In this document: positions 23,488 through 31,801 of the stretch, piece by piece
Numbering within the stretch: the first letter of the stretch is position 1
Layout of the letters: every line of letters starts with the position of its first letter
Assembly: GCF_004348985.1 (NCBI RefSeq)
Contig: NZ_SMKW01000076.1
Span: 1-46,480 of the forward strand
Direction of reading: 5' to 3'
Source: Saccharopolyspora elongata
Lineage (GTDB): Bacteria > Actinomycetota > Actinomycetes > Mycobacteriales > Pseudonocardiaceae
Length of the DNA stretch: 46,480 nucleotides
Notes under the pieces: model-generated
The model's database searches: none
The model's input: only the letters and a program-made list of their open reading frames with translations
Told to the model about the DNA's origin: nothing
Translations under genes and position numbers: made by a program

Positions 23488-24546
23488 ATGAGAGCAGCAC
23501 GCTTCCACGGCCGTGGCGACATCCGCATCGACGACGTGCCGGAACCCGCGACCCGCCCCGGCACCGTCAAGGTGGCCGTCGAGTGGTGCGGGATCTGCGG
23601 CACCGACCTGCACGAATACCTCGAAGGCCCGATCTTCGCGCCGCGCGCGGGCGCCCCACACCCCCTCACCGGCGAAACCGTGCCCCTCACGCTCGGCCAC
23701 GAGTTCGCCGGAGTCGTCAGCGAGCTCGGCGACGGAGTGCGCGACCTGCGGGTCGGCGACCGCGTCGCCGTCGAGCCGTACCTGGTGTGCGGGCGGTGCG
23801 ACCCCTGCCTGCAGGGCCGGTACAACGTCTGCCGCAGCCTGGGTTTCGTCGGGCTTTCCGGCGGGGGCGGCGGATTCTCGCAGTTCGTCGTGGCCGAGCG
23901 CCGCTGGATCCACCCGCTCGGCGAGCTCGGCACCGACGTCGGGGCGCTCGTCGAGCCGCTGGCGGTCGCCTACCACGCGGTGCGGCTCTCCGGTGCCCGC
24001 CCGGGGCACACCGCCGCGGTCTTCGGGACCGGCCCCATCGGCCTGGTGACCACCGCCGCGCTCCGGGCGGCGGGCGTCGAGCGGGTGATCGCCGTGGAAC
24101 CGGCGGAGGTGCGCAAGGCCAAAGCGCACGCGGCCGGCGCCGAACACGTGCTCGATCCGTCCACAGTGGATGTCACTGCTGCCGTGCTGGAGCTGACCGA
24201 GGGCCGCGGCGCCGACGTGACGTTCGAGTGCGCCGGGATCGACGCCGTGCTGAAGTCGGCGATCCGCGCCACGCGTGCCGGCGGCACCTGCGTGAACGTC
24301 GCGATCTGGGGCCACGAGGCCGCGGTCGCGATGAACGATCTGGTGTTCGGCGAGATCAACCTGGTCGGCAGCCTCGCCTACGCCGGCGACCATCCCGCGA
24401 CCATCGAGATGATCGCCGGCGGCCTGGTCGACCCGTTCCAGTTCATCACCGGCCGCATCGGCCTCGACGACATCATGGCGAAGGGATTCGACGAGCTCGT
24501 CGGCAACAAGGAGGCCAACGTCAAGATCCTCGTCCACCCGGAGTGA
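23488..24546 (+). CDS. Zinc-dependent medium-chain dehydrogenase (2,3-butanediol dehydrogenase-like)
   Basis: A 352-aa MDR enzyme. The catalytic zinc ligands are Cys in WCGICGTDLHE and His/Glu in GHEFAG; structural-zinc cysteines appear in CGRCDPCLQGRYNVC; the NAD loop is GTGPIGLV. The layout with the ~15-residue insert before GHEFAG and the VEPYLVCG stretch matches (R,R)-butanediol dehydrogenases. The start at 23488 follows GAGCGAGGG. It probably oxidises a secondary alcohol or reduces acetoin-like ketones, under the upstream GntR regulator. Confidence 0.9.
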   Translation: MRAARFHGRGDIRIDDVPEPATRPGTVKVAVEWCGICGTDLHEYLEGPIFAPRAGAPHPLTGETVPLTLGHEFAGVVSELGDGVRDLRVGDRVAVEPYLVCGRCDPCLQGRYNVCRSLGFVGLSGGGGGFSQFVVAERRWIHPLGELGTDVGALVEPLAVAYHAVRLSGARPGHTAAVFGTGPIGLVTTAALRAAGVERVIAVEPAEVRKAKAHAAGAEHVLDPSTVDVTAAVLELTEGRGADVTFECAGIDAVLKSAIRATRAGGTCVNVAIWGHEAAVAMNDLVFGEINLVGSLAYAGDHPATIEMIAGGLVDPFQFITGRIGLDDIMAKGFDELVGNKEANVKILVHPE

Positions 24547-24553
24547 CCCGGGC

Positions 24554-24768
24554 TAGAGAGTGTTTCGAAGCTGGTTTGCGTAGCGGTGCGGGTGGCGGCC
24601 CCCCTGCGGGAATTACCGCTGCCCCCTCGCTGTGGGATCCCCGACATCGTGAATGCCAATTCACCACGTCGGGGCTGTCCTCGCTGGGAGAACTCCAGAG
24701 GAGTGGGCACCGTGAACCCGCGGCGGTGCGAGTTGAGTCCCGCACCGCAAGCGGCTACCGCCGCTTAT
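24554..24768 (-). repeat. Copy B of the ~220-nt structured repeat
   Basis: Inverted relative to copy A at 8549-8768. Hairpins: P1 24749-24766 (7 bp, AAGCGGC/GCCGCTT), P2 24723-24748 (8 bp, GCGGTGCG/CGCACCGC), P3 24692-24704 (ACTCC/GGAGT), P4 24639-24674 (outer CCCCGAC/GTCGGGG, inner GTGAAT/ATTCAC). In addition GCGGTGCGGG at 24583-24592 is perfectly complementary to 24739-24748, so a long-range helix competes with P2. Like copy A it fills the gap between two convergent genes, starting 7 nt after one stop and ending 9 nt before the other. Confidence 0.7.
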
Positions 24769-24777
24769 AAAACCGAC

Positions 24778-25458
24778 CTAGTAGTCCAGGGCCGCGAACC
24801 AGTCGCCCCGGCCCCGGGGCGTGAGGTCGAGGAGGTGCCAGACCGGGCTGAGCAGGTCGATGCCGCGCTCGTCGATGTCGTCGGCCATGCGCGGGTGCGC
24901 CGAGTAGAAGTGGCGGACTGCTCCGCTGCCGTCGCGGGTGAACACCGACACCGTCGAGTCCTGGACGCCGTCCGCGTCCTCGCTGCCGAGGTCGTACTTG
25001 AACGTGCTGGTCCCGGCGCTGAGCAGGCGGAGGTTCGTCCACCCCCGGTGCCGGGCGTGCGCGCGCAGCTCCGGCAGGCCGGCGGCGGCCACGACGGCGA
25101 GGTCGACGTTCTGCGCGACGTGGCGGGCGACGCCGTTGAAGCCGTCGAGCCACATCGTGCACATGGGGCACGGCTCGGTCTGCTGCTTGCCGTACATCAG
25201 GTGGTAGACCACCAGATCGCGGCCGGGCCCGGTGAACAGTTCGCTCAGCCGCACGGTCCGCACGGGCTCGTCGCCCGCATCGAGGTCCGCGGGGCCTTCT
25301 TCGAACGCGTAGTCGTCGACGACCGGTCCCGGCGGCAGCCTGCGGCGCAGGTCGGCGACCTGCTCGCGCTGGCGCATCAGCTCGATCTCGGCCTGGCGCA
25401 GTTCCTCGCGGGCGCTGGCGTACTCGGCCGGTTCCGCGGTGAGGTTGGTGTGGCGCAT
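24778..25458 (-). CDS. DUF899 thioredoxin-fold family protein
   Basis: A 226-aa protein of the DUF899 type. After an N-terminal helical stretch (YASAREELRQAEIELMRQRE) comes a thioredoxin-like domain with the CxxC block PCPMCTMWLDGFN and the family's VYHLMYG. The C-terminus LTPRGRGDWFAALDY is also typical. The ATG at 25458 is preceded by AGGAG at 7-nt spacing. Function is unknown; the CxxC suggests a redox role in the cytoplasm. It is convergent with the dehydrogenase across repeat copy B. Confidence 0.88.
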   Translation of the reverse strand: MRHTNLTAEPAEYASAREELRQAEIELMRQREQVADLRRRLPPGPVVDDYAFEEGPADLDAGDEPVRTVRLSELFTGPGRDLVVYHLMYGKQQTEPCPMCTMWLDGFNGVARHVAQNVDLAVVAAAGLPELRAHARHRGWTNLRLLSAGTSTFKYDLGSEDADGVQDSTVSVFTRDGSGAVRHFYSAHPRMADDIDERGIDLLSPVWHLLDLTPRGRGDWFAALDY

Positions 25459-25738
25459 CGCTGACTCCTGGACCACCGGCGGCAGTTGCCCCTGCCATTG
25501 TCCGCCGCCCGCGGGCGGTGGCCAAGTTCGGCGCTGACAGCCGGTAACCACGACGGTGATCCGATGTGGACATTCACGGGATCGCGGCGGTTCGGGGACG
25601 GTGGCGGAACGGATGCCGAACAACCCCTGAACACCTGGCGAAGGAATACCGCCGACGGCATGGATCCGGCGGACAACTTTCCTCCGACGAGATCTCATAG
25701 GCACGGGTGCGGACCCACGACGCCATCGCCGCAGCGGG

Positions 25739-26224
25739 ATGAGGATGGACGAGCAGACCACGACGACCAGGACGAGCACCGCCGAGCGGATCGGCGACCT
25801 GCTCACCTCGTGGGTCGACCGGCTTCCCGCCCGGCTGCGCAGGGTGCTGCCCCGCGAACTCGTCGGGTTCCTGATGCTGGGCGGGTTCACGTTCCTGATC
25901 GACCTCGGGATCCTGGCGGCGCTGCGCGCCTGGACCGCGCTGCCGCTGCCGGTCGCCGTGACCGTGGCGTACGTGGCCGCCTTCGGGCTGAACTTCGTGC
26001 TCAACCGCACGGTCAACTTCCGGTCGCACGCCCCGGTCGGCGGCCAGGTCCTCCGCTACGCGGTGGTGATCGCCTGCGACTACCTGCTCACGATGGGCGT
26101 GACCACGGGGGTTTCGGCGCTGGGCGTCGACTTCCGGCTGTCGCGGATGGCCGCCGGGGCGTGCGTTGCGGCGTTCACCTACACCGCATCGCGATGGTGG
26201 GTGTTCCGGGAGAAGTCCGGCTGA
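25739..26224 (+). CDS. GtrA-family membrane protein
   Basis: A 161-aa protein with four predicted membrane helices: FLMLGGFTFLIDLGILAAL, VAVTVAYVAAFGLNFVL, LRYAVVIACDYLLTMGV and a final one ending in TASRWWVFREK. FGLNFVLNRTVNFR and the RWWVF end are GtrA hallmarks. GtrA proteins are thought to move polyprenyl-linked sugars across the membrane for cell-wall or surface glycans. A second ATG two codons later (25745) is equally plausible as start. It is followed at 27 nt by the next gene. Confidence 0.88.
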   Translation: MRMDEQTTTTRTSTAERIGDLLTSWVDRLPARLRRVLPRELVGFLMLGGFTFLIDLGILAALRAWTALPLPVAVTVAYVAAFGLNFVLNRTVNFRSHAPVGGQVLRYAVVIACDYLLTMGVTTGVSALGVDFRLSRMAAGACVAAFTYTASRWWVFREKSG

Positions 26225-26251
26225 ACCGCGCCCCTTGGCATACTGGGCGCG

Positions 26252-26647
26252 GTGTCCCGCAAACTGCTGATCTTGCCGGTCGCGGCAGGACTCCTCGTCG
26301 GCGCTGTGCTGTTCGGCGCGCTGGTCTTCCTCGGCCCCTCGATCACCTTACGCGAGGCGGTGTTGCACGAGGAATCGTCCCAGGATTCCGGGGTGACCTA
26401 CGAGTATTCGGGTTCCCAGTGGGCGAGCGAGCTCTACCTGGTCCGGGTCACCCGGCTGACCGGCACCTGGTACGAGCTGCGGATCGGCCCGGGCGCGGCC
26501 GACCACTACTACCCGGTGCGGCTGCGGTTCGGCTCCGGTGAGCCGCGGATCCGGTCCGTCGAGTGGCGGCCCGACGAGGTCGCGGTGACCTTGGACTCGG
26601 GCGACTCCGTCCACGTGCCCGCGGACAACTTCCGCAGCGTGCGCTAG
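26252..26647 (+). CDS. Small membrane-anchored hypothetical protein with a TTA codon
   Basis: A 131-aa protein with GTG start. Residues ~5-30 are one hydrophobic segment (LLILPVAAGLLVGAVLFGAL) without a lipobox, then a ~100-residue soluble domain rich in beta-prone sequence (VRLRFGSGEPRIRSVEW), likely outside the membrane. No family is recognised. An in-frame TTA leucine codon lies at 26348-26350; TTA is very rare in such genomes and implies dependence on the bldA tRNA. It sits 27 nt after the GtrA gene and may share its transcript. Confidence 0.7.
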   Translation: MSRKLLILPVAAGLLVGAVLFGALVFLGPSITLREAVLHEESSQDSGVTYEYSGSQWASELYLVRVTRLTGTWYELRIGPGAADHYYPVRLRFGSGEPRIRSVEWRPDEVAVTLDSGDSVHVPADNFRSVR

Positions 26648-26698
26648 GGAGCCCGCTTGAGAACTCGTCCGCGCAGTGGTGCGTCCGCGCTGCCTGGC

Positions 26699-26905
26699 GC
26701 GGAGTGAACGGACCAACCGTCCCAATAGGCGAGGCAAACAGGCCGCTCACTCCACCCACCCAACACCAGCCAACGCGGAGTGAACGGACCAACCGTCCCA
26801 ATAGGCGAGGCAAACAGGCCGCTCACTCCACCCACCCAACACCAGCCGACGCGGAGTGAACGGACCGATCGTCCCGATAGGCGAGGTGAACAGGCCGTTC
26901 ACTTC
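26699..26905. repeat. Three tandem 76-bp hairpin repeats
   Basis: Units begin at 26699, 26775 and 26851 with an exact 76-bp period. Each holds an imperfect stem: GGAGTGAACGG with CCGCTCACTCC (26701-26711/26743-26753; 26777-26787/26819-26829) and, in unit 3, with CCGTTCACTTC (26853-26863/26895-26905). Units 1 and 2 are almost identical; unit 3 has diverged. They occupy the 322-nt gap between two convergent genes and may act as a two-way terminator or be REP-like elements. The remaining gap (26906-26969) shows nothing else. Confidence 0.85.
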
Positions 26906-26969
26906 ATCTCCCTCAAGGCGCAAACCCGCCCTGCCGCACCCACGCACACCGCCACATCCGGAACAGCCG

Positions 26970-28157
26970 CTAGCTGGCCGTCTCGGACCGGCGCCCCAGC
27001 GCCCGCATGGCGAGCGCCCCGAGGATCGGGCCCGGCGCGAGGACGAGGAAGGCGAAGCGCCAGCCGACGAGCGCCGAGAGCACCGGCACGAGGTTGATCG
27101 TGACCACCGTCAGCAGGAAGCCGATCGCGGTCTGCGCGGTCAGCGCCGTGCCGATGTAGCGGGAGTCGGCGACCTCGCTGAGGGCCGTGGAGAACACACC
27201 GGAATCGGCGATCACCGCCGCGCCCCAGATCGTGAGCAGCACCAGGAGCAGCGGCCACGACGCGTCGAACACCAGTGGGGACAGCAGGCAGCACGCGCCG
27301 CTGACGACGAGGGCCGCCCCGGCCGCGGGAGCCCGCCCGAAGCGGTCGGCGGCCCAGCCGCCGAGCAGGCAGCCGAGGACTCCGGCGACGCCGATGGCCG
27401 CGAACGAGACCAGGCCGACGGTCGCCTCCCCGCTCCCGGTGCTCGCGGCCACGAACGACGGCAGCCACGTCCACAGCGCGTACAGCTCCCACATGTGGCC
27501 GAAGTAGCCGAGGTTGGCCAGCCTCGGCCCGCGTTCCCGGAACATCTCGAGCGCGTACCGCGGCCGGTGGCTCGCGCCGCCGCCGGACAGGTGCGGTCCC
27601 GGCCGCACGAACATCGCCGCCAGCACCGCCGCCCCGACCCCGATGGCGGCCGCAGTGATGAGCACGCCCTGCCACGGCAGGCCGCCGAGGCCCTTGATCA
27701 GGTGCGGCAGCGCGGAGCCGACGGTGAGCGCGCCGATGAGCACGCCGAGCGCGAGCCCGCGCCCGGCGGCGCCGAACCACGAGGCCATCAGCTTCATGCC
27801 GACCGGGTAGACCCCGGCGAGGAAGAAGCCCGCGCACAGCCGGCACAGCACCGCCGGACCGAAGCCGTCGGCGAACAGCGGGACGGCGGCGGTCGCGGCC
27901 GCCGCGCCGAGCGCGGAGCAGGCGGCCACCCGCTGCGGCGGGAAGCGGTCGGGCAGGTTGGCTGCGGCCGACACGACGGCCCCGGCGACGAACCCGACCT
28001 GCACCGATGCGGTCAGCCAGACGGCCTGCACGTCGCTGATGTGCCACGCCTCGCGCAGCGCGGGCACTACGGCGGAGGCGGAGAACCACATCGCCATGGC
28101 GAGCACCTGCACAGCGGCGATCAGCCCGAGCTGGACGTACCGGTTACCACTTGCCAT
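26970..28157 (-). CDS. MFS transporter (CynX/NimT-like)
   Basis: A 395-aa major facilitator protein with twelve hydrophobic segments and the loop 8-9 motif GGWAADRFGRAPAAG. The start MASGNRYVQLGLIAAVQ at 28157 places the first helix at once; longer starts add a charged non-membrane stretch. The family exports or imports small anions and drugs; substrate is unknown. It lies 135 nt downstream of the acyl-CoA-dehydrogenase-fold gene on the same strand, so it could be the last member of that operon or a separate unit. Confidence 0.85.
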   Translation of the reverse strand: MASGNRYVQLGLIAAVQVLAMAMWFSASAVVPALREAWHISDVQAVWLTASVQVGFVAGAVVSAAANLPDRFPPQRVAACSALGAAAATAAVPLFADGFGPAVLCRLCAGFFLAGVYPVGMKLMASWFGAAGRGLALGVLIGALTVGSALPHLIKGLGGLPWQGVLITAAAIGVGAAVLAAMFVRPGPHLSGGGASHRPRYALEMFRERGPRLANLGYFGHMWELYALWTWLPSFVAASTGSGEATVGLVSFAAIGVAGVLGCLLGGWAADRFGRAPAAGAALVVSGACCLLSPLVFDASWPLLLVLLTIWGAAVIADSGVFSTALSEVADSRYIGTALTAQTAIGFLLTVVTINLVPVLSALVGWRFAFLVLAPGPILGALAMRALGRRSETAS

Positions 28158-28292
28158 TCGACTGCCGCTCTCCGAGAAGGCTCCCCGCGTCACTCGAGGC
28201 ACGACCGCCACACGAGTTCGGCCCGCACCTCGTTCGCGGGCGGTCGCATACTTCCACATGCGGATGCCGCGGTCACGCGGACGTGCGGCCGC

Positions 28293-29426
28293 TCAGCTGT
28301 ACGCGGTGGGTTCGGGCGGCTCGCCGGTGAGGTAGTGGGCGCCGAGTTCCCGGGCCTTGTAGGCCACCGGGTCGTGCAGCGTCAGGGTCCGGGCATTTCG
28401 CCAGAAGCGGTCGAATCCGAAGGAACCGGCGGTAGCCCTCGCGCCGAGGAACTCGAAGATCCTGGCCGTCGTCTCGTTGACGGTCCTGGTGGCGACGATC
28501 TTCGCCGCGGAGATGGTCGCGGCCGCCGCCCCGCGCTGCTCCGCGGTCAGCTCGGCGCCTTTATCCGCCGCGTCCTGCAGCGCGGCCGTGCCGTGGTCGG
28601 CGAGCAGCCCGGCCGCCCGGACGCTCGCGACCAGCTCGCCGTAGCCCGCCAGGACGTACGGGTCTTCTGCCGCGGCGGCCGCGCCGCTGAGCAGCCAGGG
28701 CCGGGCGCGGCAGCGGGTGTAGTCGGCGGCCTCTTCGAGCGCGCCTTCGGCGATCGCCACGCAGATCTGGGCGAGGATCGCCTGGAACGCCAGCGATGTC
28801 AGGGAGATCCGGACGTCACCGCTCGGCGGCGAGCCCAGGACATCGTCCGCGTCGATGCGCACGTCGGCGAAGACGACGCTGCCGCTGGCCGACAGGCGTT
28901 GCCCGAGGTTGTCCCAGTCATCGGGATGGTCGATGCCGGACGCGCGGGCGTCCACCAGGAAGGTGCGGATCTCGCCGCTGTCGTCCCGGGCGCTCGCGAC
29001 CAGGCGGTCCGCGACGGCGGCACCGGTGGCGAACGTCCGCCGGCCGTTGACCAGGAAACCTCCGTCCACAGTGGTCATTCTCAGCCCGGCTTCCGCCGGG
29101 TTGGGCGGGCTGCTCACACCCGCCCAGAACAACCGCCGCTCGGCGGTTTCCCGCCGCATCCGCGCGGCCGCCTCGGGGTCCCCGAACAGCCCGGCCCGCC
29201 ACAGGTGCAGGTAGTGGTACCCGAGAAGATGCCCGATGGACGGGTCGGCCGCCGCCACGATCCTGGTCACCGCGTGCGTGGTCACGTGGTCGTCCGGCGG
29301 AACGGAGAGCAGCCCCGACCCGCGGAGCAGCTCGATCTCCGCTAACGGCCGCCGGTTCGCGCGGTCCCGGTCGGCGGCGTCGGCCCGCAGACGATCGGCG
29401 ACCGCCTTCGCGCTAACCAGGTCCAT
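28293..29426 (-). CDS. Acyl-CoA dehydrogenase-fold flavoenzyme (DszC/SfnB-like, possible N-oxygenase)
   Basis: A 377-aa protein of the acyl-CoA dehydrogenase superfamily: N-terminal helices, middle beta domain (RLFWAGVSSPPN, FLVNGRRTFATGA), and C-terminal four-helix domain (EFLGARATAGSFGFDRFWRN). The usual catalytic Glu position of true acyl-CoA dehydrogenases is not evident, and the end with FWRNARTLTLHDPVAYK is the hallmark of the flavin monooxygenase subgroup (DszC, SfnB, and nitrososynthases KijD3/ORF36 that oxidise amines). The ATG at 29426 has AGGAGAG just upstream and overlaps the MFS stop by 14 nt. In this operon N-hydroxylation of an amine is a plausible role (inference). Confidence 0.8.
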   Translation of the reverse strand: MDLVSAKAVADRLRADAADRDRANRRPLAEIELLRGSGLLSVPPDDHVTTHAVTRIVAAADPSIGHLLGYHYLHLWRAGLFGDPEAAARMRRETAERRLFWAGVSSPPNPAEAGLRMTTVDGGFLVNGRRTFATGAAVADRLVASARDDSGEIRTFLVDARASGIDHPDDWDNLGQRLSASGSVVFADVRIDADDVLGSPPSGDVRISLTSLAFQAILAQICVAIAEGALEEAADYTRCRARPWLLSGAAAAAEDPYVLAGYGELVASVRAAGLLADHGTAALQDAADKGAELTAEQRGAAAATISAAKIVATRTVNETTARIFEFLGARATAGSFGFDRFWRNARTLTLHDPVAYKARELGAHYLTGEPPEPTAYS

Positions 29427-30582
29427 GTCTCTCCTCGAGATTCTCTCGGTGCCGCAACACGATGACCAGCAGCGGCGGCAGGAGCGCGCACTGCGCCGCC
29501 ACTGCCAGCCAGAACAGGTGGGCGTTGCCGGCCCCGTCGAACGCGCCGTAGCCGAGGCCGCCGATGATGCCGCTGGCGAAGGCACCGATCCCGGCCGCGA
29601 GTCGCTGTTGCCCGAACACGACCGCCGGCGCCCGCCCGGAACGGGCGAGGGATTCGAGGTCGTTCTTCAGGAACAGCACCACCTCGCCGAGGCAGATGGC
29701 CACTGCACCGGCCAGGATCGCCACGGCACCGCCAAACGCCAGCGCGGCCGTGCCGGTCGCCATCGCGGCGAAGCCGATCAGCATCGCCCGGGAGTACGGC
29801 AGCCGCCCGATCCAGCCGGCCAGCAGCGGCTGCATCACCACCAATCCCAGCGAGTGGAGCATCAGCGCGATGCCGTAGAACACCGTGGACACTCGCGGAA
29901 CGGCGTAGAGCGCCAGGTAGTTGTAGAAGAACATGTGCAGGTACAAGGTCAGGGCGGTGATCGCGAACGGCAGCAGGGGAATTCCGGCCAGCACCCGGTC
30001 CGGCTTCCCCACCGGGCGGTCGGCGCCCCGCTCCGCGGGCAGCAGCGCGTGCCCGATCGTCACGACGGCGAACAGTACCGCGACCGTTGCGAACAACGCC
30101 GTCGAGTCGTCGAGCACGAACGGCGCGGCGGCGACCGGCCCGAGCGCGATTCCGCCGTTGATCGCCGAGTTCCCGGCCGACACCAGCAGCGGGCGGCGGT
30201 CCTCCTCGACGCCAAGCAGCAGGTACGCCTTGTTCGCCGGGAGGTAGAGCGCCGCGCCGCAGGAGGTCAGCACCAGCGCGGCGACGGCCGCGGCCGGCCA
30301 GCGCAGCCCCACGACGAACCCGGCGAACCCGGCGGTGCGGATCACCAGCGCCAGCACCATGGTCCGCTGCAGGCCGATGCGCTCGGCGACGGCCGCGCCC
30401 ACGATCGCCCCGGCGAACTGCACGAGCGAGGCGACCGCGAGGACGACGCCGACGATCCCCAGGTTCAGGCCCAGTCGCTGGTGCAGCACCACCGACATGT
30501 ACGGCAGCACCGCGAACCCGCCCAGCGCGATGAAGAACGAGCTGGCCAGCAGGAACCATTGCCGGTGGGTGAACGACGCCAC
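29413..30582 (-). CDS. MFS transporter, probable exporter of the operon product
   Basis: A 389-aa twelve-helix MFS protein (first helix FLLASSFFIALGGFAVLPYM, then a loop with AERIGLQRT). A GTG at 30582, one base after the ATP-grasp stop, starts the protein directly before the first helix; a GTG at 30612 inside the upstream gene is an alternative. The DHA1-like layout and its place between the ligase and the oxygenase suggest export of the small molecule made by the operon. It is coupled on both sides. Confidence 0.85.
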   Translation of the reverse strand: MASFTHRQWFLLASSFFIALGGFAVLPYMSVVLHQRLGLNLGIVGVVLAVASLVQFAGAIVGAAVAERIGLQRTMVLALVIRTAGFAGFVVGLRWPAAAVAALVLTSCGAALYLPANKAYLLLGVEEDRRPLLVSAGNSAINGGIALGPVAAAPFVLDDSTALFATVAVLFAVVTIGHALLPAERGADRPVGKPDRVLAGIPLLPFAITALTLYLHMFFYNYLALYAVPRVSTVFYGIALMLHSLGLVVMQPLLAGWIGRLPYSRAMLIGFAAMATGTAALAFGGAVAILAGAVAICLGEVVLFLKNDLESLARSGRAPAVVFGQQRLAAGIGAFASGIIGGLGYGAFDGAGNAHLFWLAVAAQCALLPPLLVIVLRHRENLEERHGPG

Positions 30583-30583
30583 C

Positions 30584-31801
30584 TCAGCGCCCGGTGACGA
30601 CCGGGTGCACACCGCCGGCGGCGCTGAGCGCGCGGTGCAGCGCGAGTTCGGCCGTCGCCGCCTCGGCCAGCACGATTCCGGTGCAGGCGCGCTGGTCGCC
30701 GAGGCTCTCGATGCGGTTCCCGATCGTCATCGTTGGATACCACTCCGGGCTGCCGGGAAAACCGGTCAGCCGCTCGATCCCGGCCATGCCGGTGAACGTG
30801 CCGGCCCGGTCGGGGTAGACCAGCACGAACGCCACCGCAGGGCCGGATCCTGTGGTGGCGCCAAGGAGTTCCGGTTCCTTGCCGAGCGCCATGTCGACCA
30901 TGGCTTCGTAGACGTTGGTGCCCAGCGACCGGCATAGCGCCTCCCCCACCATCGCGCCGCCGATCCGGCCGTTGATCTCGACCAGTTCCGGCCCCTCGGC
31001 GGTGAGCACGAACTCGACGTGCGCGAACCCGCCGCGGTGACCGGCGACCGCGAGCACCCGCGACACCCACTGCTCCAGTTCGGCGCGGTCCGCGTCCGGG
31101 AACGCGACGGGGAACCCGGCAGCTTCCTCCCGCACGTGCTGCTGCCGCGACAACTGCCTGCTGTGGACGCCCAGCAACCGGGTCCTGCCCGCCCAGGTGA
31201 GCGTTTCCGCGCTGTACAACGGTCCGGCGAAGAACGGCTCGGCGAGCAGCCGACCGAACAGCTTCTGGTCGGCTGCTTCCTCGACGGCGCTGCGCAACTG
31301 GTCCTCGTCGTGCGCCAGCCACACGTTGCGCGAGGAGGTGCCCGCCGAATCCTTCAGGGCCGCGGGCAGGCCGACCTCCCGCCGGACGAGTTCGGCCGCC
31401 GACGAGCCGTCCGGCACCGCGATGGCCGTGCCGCGGCTGAGGCCGTGCCGGTGCATCAGTACCCGGACCGCGCGCTTGTCGCGAATGGTGCGCGCCGCCT
31501 CGGGATCCGGGCCCGCCAGGCCGAACCGGGCCGCGAGCTCGGCGCCCGGCAGCAGCCAGGTGTCCGTGGAGTTGATCAGGCCGTCGAGCCCGGGAAGCCG
31601 TTCGAGCTCGGCGGCGCAGGCTGCCATGTCGTGGGTGTCGACGTCGACGACGTCCAGCGCGCCCGGGTCGAGCCGCGACAGCTCGTGCCGGTAGATGTCG
31701 CGGTTGCCGGTGAGCAGGCACAGCCGCTGCCCGGCGCGGTCGGCGGCGTCCACCAGGCGCCCCAGGCCGAAGGTCAGGGCTTCCAGCGCTGCGATCGTCA
31801 T
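30584..31801 (-). CDS. ATP-grasp ligase (amino-acid ligase type)
   Basis: A 405-aa ATP-grasp enzyme that would join a carboxylate to an amine through an acyl phosphate. The N-terminal pre-ATP domain ends at INSTDTWLLPGAEL; the ATP-binding parts are PAALKDSAGTSSRNVWL (lysine and mobile loop) and FVLTAEGPELVEINGRIGG, with the metal-binding Glu and Asn. It resembles the BacD/carnosine-synthase-like ligases that make dipeptides or amides. The ATG at 31801 overlaps the upstream PLP gene stop by 4 nt. Its likely substrate is the amino acid made by that enzyme. Confidence 0.9.
   Translation of the reverse strand: MTIAALEALTFGLGRLVDAADRAGQRLCLLTGNRDIYRHELSRLDPGALDVVDVDTHDMAACAAELERLPGLDGLINSTDTWLLPGAELAARFGLAGPDPEAARTIRDKRAVRVLMHRHGLSRGTAIAVPDGSSAAELVRREVGLPAALKDSAGTSSRNVWLAHDEDQLRSAVEEAADQKLFGRLLAEPFFAGPLYSAETLTWAGRTRLLGVHSRQLSRQQHVREEAAGFPVAFPDADRAELEQWVSRVLAVAGHRGGFAHVEFVLTAEGPELVEINGRIGGAMVGEALCRSLGTNVYEAMVDMALGKEPELLGATTGSGPAVAFVLVYPDRAGTFTGMAGIERLTGFPGSPEWYPTMTIGNRIESLGDQRACTGIVLAEAATAELALHRALSAAGGVHPVVTGR

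Noticed and set aside
24586..24780. Possible TnpB C-terminus reading NPRRCELSPAPQAATAA in copy B and a similar peptide in copy A
   Set aside because: The two copies share this peptide only over a short stretch and then differ by frame-breaking indels, while stems covary; RNA structure explains conservation better.
26644..26947. Minus-strand frames with repeated SERPVCLAYWDG-like peptides
   Set aside because: The repetition comes from the 76-bp DNA repeats; there is no ribosome site or plausible protein.
26856..29345. 829-codon plus-strand frame over the MFS and acyl-CoA-dehydrogenase-fold genes
   Set aside because: Low-complexity Arg/Glu/His sequence without domains, antisense to two convincing genes.
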